A DNA stretch of 7,199 bases from assembly GCA_009787945.1 (NCBI GenBank), contig WQSI01000088.1, positions 1-7,199 on the forward strand. Direction: 5' to 3'. This DNA is from Defluviitaleaceae bacterium. GTDB taxonomy: Bacteria > Bacillota > Clostridia > Lachnospirales > WRAX01. The notes beneath the pieces were generated by a model. It searched no databases, was not told the DNA's origin, and worked only from the letters and a program-made list of their open reading frames with translations. A program made the translations under genes and the position numbers. Shown here one piece after another: positions 4,956 through 7,199 of the stretch; positions within the stretch are counted from its first letter, which is position 1, and each line of letters starts with the position of its first letter.

Positions 4956-6284
4956 ATGTTTAACAAAATTTTAATTGCAAACCGCGGTGAAATTGCCGTG
5001 AGGGTTATCCGCGCTTGTAAAGAGCTTGGAATTGCGACGGTTGCGGTGTTTTCTGAGGCTGATAGGGAGGCGTTGCATGTGCAAATGGCCGACCAAGCCG
5101 TGTGTGTGGGGGATTCCCCAAGCCGTGACAGCTATTTAAACATGCAAAATGTGGTGACGGCAGCACTTTTAACTGGTGCAGAAGCCATCCACCCAGGCTT
5201 CGGCTTTTTGTCAGAAAACACCGTGTTTGCGTCTATGTGCGAGGATGTGGGCATTAAGTTTATTGGTCCATCAGCTTACGCAATTGACGCAATGGGCAAC
5301 AAAGCCAACGCCCGCGACGTGATGAAAAAGGCTGGCGTGCCTGTAATTCCTGGCACTGACGGCACTGTTGACAGCGTTGAAGAAGCTCTGAAATTTGCTA
5401 ATGACGTGGGCTATCCTGTGCTTTTAAAAGCCTCTGCTGGCGGCGGCGGCAAAGGGATTCGCCGTTGTGATGATGAGGAAGGTTTGCGCAAAGGCTATGA
5501 AGCCGCTAAAACCGAGGCTCGCATGGCGTTTTCTGACGACAGCATCTACATGGAAAAGGCTATTGTTGGCGCAAAACATATTGAAATGCAGGTTATTGGC
5601 GACTCTCACGGAAATATCATCCACCTTGGTGAGCGGGAATGTTCCATGCAAATCCGCAATCAAAAGGTGGTGGAGGAAGCCCCAAGCCCTGTTATGAGCG
5701 AGGAGCTGCGTAAGCGTTTTGGGGAAGCGGCAATTCAGGCGGCTAAGGCTGTTGATTATGTAAATGCTGGCACACTGGAGTTTCTCCTTGATGCCAACGG
5801 CAAAGATTTCTATTTTATGGAAATGAACACCCGTATTCAAGTGGAGCATCCTATCACTGAAATGATAACGAATTTTGACATTGTTAAAGAGCAAATCAGC
5901 GTTGCTTGGGGCAACAAGCTGTCCATCACCCAAGAGGAAGTGGAGCTTGTGGGTCACTCTATCGAAGCCCGTATAAACGCATCAACCACAGGCTTGATTG
6001 AATATATGTTCCTGCCAGCAGGCTGCCTTGGCCTTAGGGTAGATTCTGGCATTTATGCAGGCTATGTCATGCCTCCTCACTATGACAGCATGGTGGCGAA
6101 GGTCATCACCCACGGCAAAAACCGTGACGAAGCCATTGCCAAAATGAAGCGCGCCCTTGACGAAATCGTAATTGACGGCATTGTAACCAATATTGAGCTT
6201 CATCAAGAAATTTTAGAGTATCCAGAGTTTATAGCAGGGGATTACCACACCAAAACCCTGGAGGGCAAGTTGGGCATGTTATAA
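4956..6284 (+). CDS. accC: Biotin carboxylase subunit of acetyl-CoA carboxylase
   Basis: AccC uses ATP and bicarbonate to carboxylate the biotin on AccB, the first half of malonyl-CoA synthesis. The 442-residue product has all three domains: the N-terminal domain (KILIANRGEIAVRVIRACKE, then AIHPGFGFLSEN), the ATP-grasp domain, and the C-terminal domain (IYAGYVMPPHYDSMVAKVI). In the ATP-grasp domain are Lys116, Lys158, the glycine loop AGGGGKGI at 161-168, the KHIEMQV stretch, ERECSMQIRNQKVVEEAP, Glu275, and EMNTRIQVEHP with Glu289, Asn291, Arg293 and Glu297. Arg339 in ARINA matches the active-site Arg338 of the E. coli enzyme. One oddity: after RINA the usual EDPxxxFxPSPG segment is replaced by just STTG, about seven residues short, which matches the overall deficit against the 449-residue E. 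coli protein. Otherwise it looks functional. Its neighbours accB, fabZ and accD confirm an ACC role rather than pyruvate or propionyl-CoA carboxylase. Confidence 0.95.
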   Translation: MFNKILIANRGEIAVRVIRACKELGIATVAVFSEADREALHVQMADQAVCVGDSPSRDSYLNMQNVVTAALLTGAEAIHPGFGFLSENTVFASMCEDVGIKFIGPSAYAIDAMGNKANARDVMKKAGVPVIPGTDGTVDSVEEALKFANDVGYPVLLKASAGGGGKGIRRCDDEEGLRKGYEAAKTEARMAFSDDSIYMEKAIVGAKHIEMQVIGDSHGNIIHLGERECSMQIRNQKVVEEAPSPVMSEELRKRFGEAAIQAAKAVDYVNAGTLEFLLDANGKDFYFMEMNTRIQVEHPITEMITNFDIVKEQISVAWGNKLSITQEEVELVGHSIEARINASTTGLIEYMFLPAGCLGLRVDSGIYAGYVMPPHYDSMVAKVITHGKNRDEAIAKMKRALDEIVIDGIVTNIELHQEILEYPEFIAGDYHTKTLEGKLGML

Positions 6285-6296
6285 AAACCTGTTGTA

Positions 6297-6329
6297 TCTG
6301 CCATTGTGTATTAAAAACGCAATGGCAGA
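6297..6329 (+). terminator. Hairpin after accC, terminator-like but without a U-tract
   Basis: TCTGCCATTG (6297-6306) pairs perfectly with CAATGGCAGA (6320-6329). Three further inner pairs (one G-U) leave a 7-base A-rich loop. It begins 12 bases after the accC stop. The sequence that follows, CTATTCCTATTG, is only partly T-rich, so this is a poor intrinsic terminator. It may instead be partial attenuation or 3'-end protection ahead of the inserted gene and accD. Confidence 0.4.
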
Positions 6330-6357
6330 CTATTCCTATTGATTACGTACAATTCCC

Positions 6358-6469
6358 CACAACACCCCGTAGGGGCGCATATTATGCGCCCGCTGTCCGA
6401 CAAACGCAACACTAATGAAGAACACTTTCGCCCAGCAGTAGGCGCGCACATTGCGCGCCCCTACCATGG
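6358..6469. repeat. REPIN/BIME-like inverted hairpin doublet, copy 2
   Basis: The left arm (6369-6392) is identical to that of copy 1, with the same GTAG head and GGGCGCATATTATGCGCCC core. The right arm (6441-6464) keeps the CCCCTAC end but has a changed core, GGCGCGCACATTGCGCGCC, which still folds as an 8-bp stem with a 3-base loop. Differences in the stem are paired, so hairpin form has been kept although sequence changed, or a second REP subtype is combined here. The spacer is 48 bases. The left flank CACAACACCC and right flank ATGG match copy 1. Its right end lies 20 bases before the next gene's start, so that gene's leader begins immediately downstream of the element. Confidence 0.82.
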
Positions 6470-6475
6470 ACAATA

Positions 6476-6481
6476 AAGGAG
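6476..6481 (+). promoter_or_regulatory. Ribosome binding site fixing the start at 6490
   Basis: AAGGAG lies 8 bases before ATG at 6490. Earlier in-frame starts (TTG 6451 inside the repeat, ATG 6466 at its edge) lack a site. Confidence 0.75.
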
Positions 6482-6489
6482 AGAGCAAT

Positions 6490-7029
6490 ATGGCTAACCG
6501 CAGTTATCTATACTCAATAGATTTTGACCCCACAACCACCCCCAGAGATAACGACTCCAAGGTTTGCGGGCTGTCTGAATGGCCTTATGCTATACCTTTT
6601 GCCTACCTATTGTTGGTTTCGCAGGATGCAAAGGCGTGCAATTCTATAATCTTTGGTTATGATAAACCTATAGCCATTATGGGGGATTTTTACAAAGGCC
6701 GCCAACGGCTACTTGATTTTATGGAGCGTTTAGAAGGGTTGGGCATCCTTGAAAAAGAGGAATTGGAGTGGCAGACCACCGAAGCCAGAGCCTTTTTAAA
6801 TAATCCTGCTAACCAAGGCTCTTATATAGTTTTAGAATGTGGCGAGATTTTTGATATGGCTGACGAAAGCGAAGGAGCATTAGAAGAGCTTAATGAAAGG
6901 CTTTTAAACACCATTAAAAATTTAACAGAAGATTTTATTTTGGAAGAAATGCAAAAGGTTGAGAACCAACAAGCAAGGTCAAACTTGCTAGGCATCAGCT
7001 TTTGGAGTGATGTTTTATATTATAGCTAG
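6490..7029 (+). CDS. Unrecognised soluble protein beginning MANRSYLYS
   Basis: This is a 179-residue acidic, cytoplasmic-looking protein with no signal peptide and no convincing membrane segment; FAYLLLV is too short. The N-terminus MANRSYLYSIDFDP is, from memory, shared by a family of bacterial uncharacterised proteins; I cannot confirm this without a search. The middle (IIFGYDKPIAIMGDFYKGRQRLLDFMERL) looks like alternating strand and helix. The C-terminal third is rich in Glu and probably helical (EGALEELNERLLNTIKNL, then DFILEEMQKVENQQ). It is placed between accC and accD, which are normally adjacent, and its 5' end sits right behind repeat copy 2, consistent with arrival together. It ends 17 bases before accD, so it is likely co-transcribed with accD. 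An immunity-type or small regulatory protein is imaginable, but nothing visible proves it. Confidence 0.75.
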   Translation: MANRSYLYSIDFDPTTTPRDNDSKVCGLSEWPYAIPFAYLLLVSQDAKACNSIIFGYDKPIAIMGDFYKGRQRLLDFMERLEGLGILEKEELEWQTTEARAFLNNPANQGSYIVLECGEIFDMADESEGALEELNERLLNTIKNLTEDFILEEMQKVENQQARSNLLGISFWSDVLYYS

Positions 7030-7046
7030 GATTTAGGAGGTCTTGG

Positions 7047-7199
7047 ATGAATATTTTCAATCGCAAGAAATATGTAACAGTACCCCAAGGCCGAGGGGTT
7101 ACGGCGCAGGCGGCTGCGGACCGTGTGCCAGACGGCATGTGGGTAAAATGCGGCAAGTGTGATAAGGTTGTGTACAATAAACAGCTTGGGCAGTATAAA
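7047..7199 (+). CDS. accD: Acetyl-CoA carboxylase carboxyltransferase subunit beta, 5' part
   Basis: AccD, with AccA, transfers the carboxyl group from carboxybiotin-AccB to acetyl-CoA. Only the first 51 codons are inside the window and the frame runs off the right edge. The visible end VPDGMWVKCGKCDKVVYNKQL matches the start of the AccD zinc ribbon (first CxxC at Cys35/Cys38, preceded by the P-G-W-KC pattern). The second CxxC and the crotonase-fold catalytic part lie beyond the window. AGGAGG at 7035-7040 is 6 bases before ATG. Position after accC in a fab/acc operon strongly supports the call. accA would be expected next. Confidence 0.9.
   Translation, partial: MNIFNRKKYVTVPQGRGVTAQAAADRVPDGMWVKCGKCDKVVYNKQLGQYK

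Noticed and set aside
5424..5957. 177-codon antisense open frame opposite accC
   Set aside because: Long but opposite a certain gene; composition rich in His/Leu/Asn as expected for a reverse shadow, with no domain visible.
6451..6489. TTG at 6451 or ATG at 6466 as start of the MANRSYLYS gene
   Set aside because: The first is within the repeat arm and neither has a ribosome binding site; AAGGAG correctly precedes ATG 6490.

Overview
The window looks like part of a low-to-moderate GC Firmicutes (Clostridia-type) chromosome. The grounds are a polycistronic type II fatty-acid synthesis cluster, strong AGGAGG-type ribosome binding sites, lipoproteins with short KKR-type signal peptides, and acyl-carrier/biotin enzymes resembling the clostridial forms. 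This assignment is inference from reading only; no database was searched.

Every gene I can support is on the + strand. The core is a fatty-acid initiation/elongation operon in the usual clostridial order: fabF (385-1623), accB (3034-3543), fabZ (3548-3976), accC (4956-6284) and the start of accD (7047 to the right edge). AccB carries biotin, AccC carboxylates it, AccD (with AccA, presumably downstream) transfers the carboxyl to acetyl-CoA to make malonyl-CoA, FabF condenses malonyl-ACP with acyl-ACP, and FabZ dehydrates the beta-hydroxyacyl product.

This conserved operon is interrupted at nearly every junction by co-directional genes with no evident role in lipid synthesis. Before fabF is the 3' part of an unrecognised gene (1-368). 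Between fabF and accB are a frameshifted small two-helix membrane protein (1638-1828) and two paralogous lipoproteins (1836-2408, 2431-2991), each built from two similar halves. Between fabZ and accC are a REP-doublet repeat (about 4014-4123), a possible gene remnant, and a multi-CxxC zinc-ribbon protein (4274-4933). Between accC and accD are a hairpin (6297-6329), a second copy of the repeat (about 6358-6469) and an unrecognised soluble protein beginning MANRSYLYS (6490-7029).

The most notable observations are: the two GTAG-headed inverted hairpin repeats, REPIN/BIME-like, both at accessory-gene insertion points; a probable A-tract frameshift in the small membrane protein, whose stop codon abuts the next gene's ribosome binding site; a short in-frame loss in a normally conserved loop of AccC; and the overall pattern of an essential operon acting as a landing site for cargo. 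I see no CRISPR array, tRNA, rRNA, transposase gene or riboswitch.
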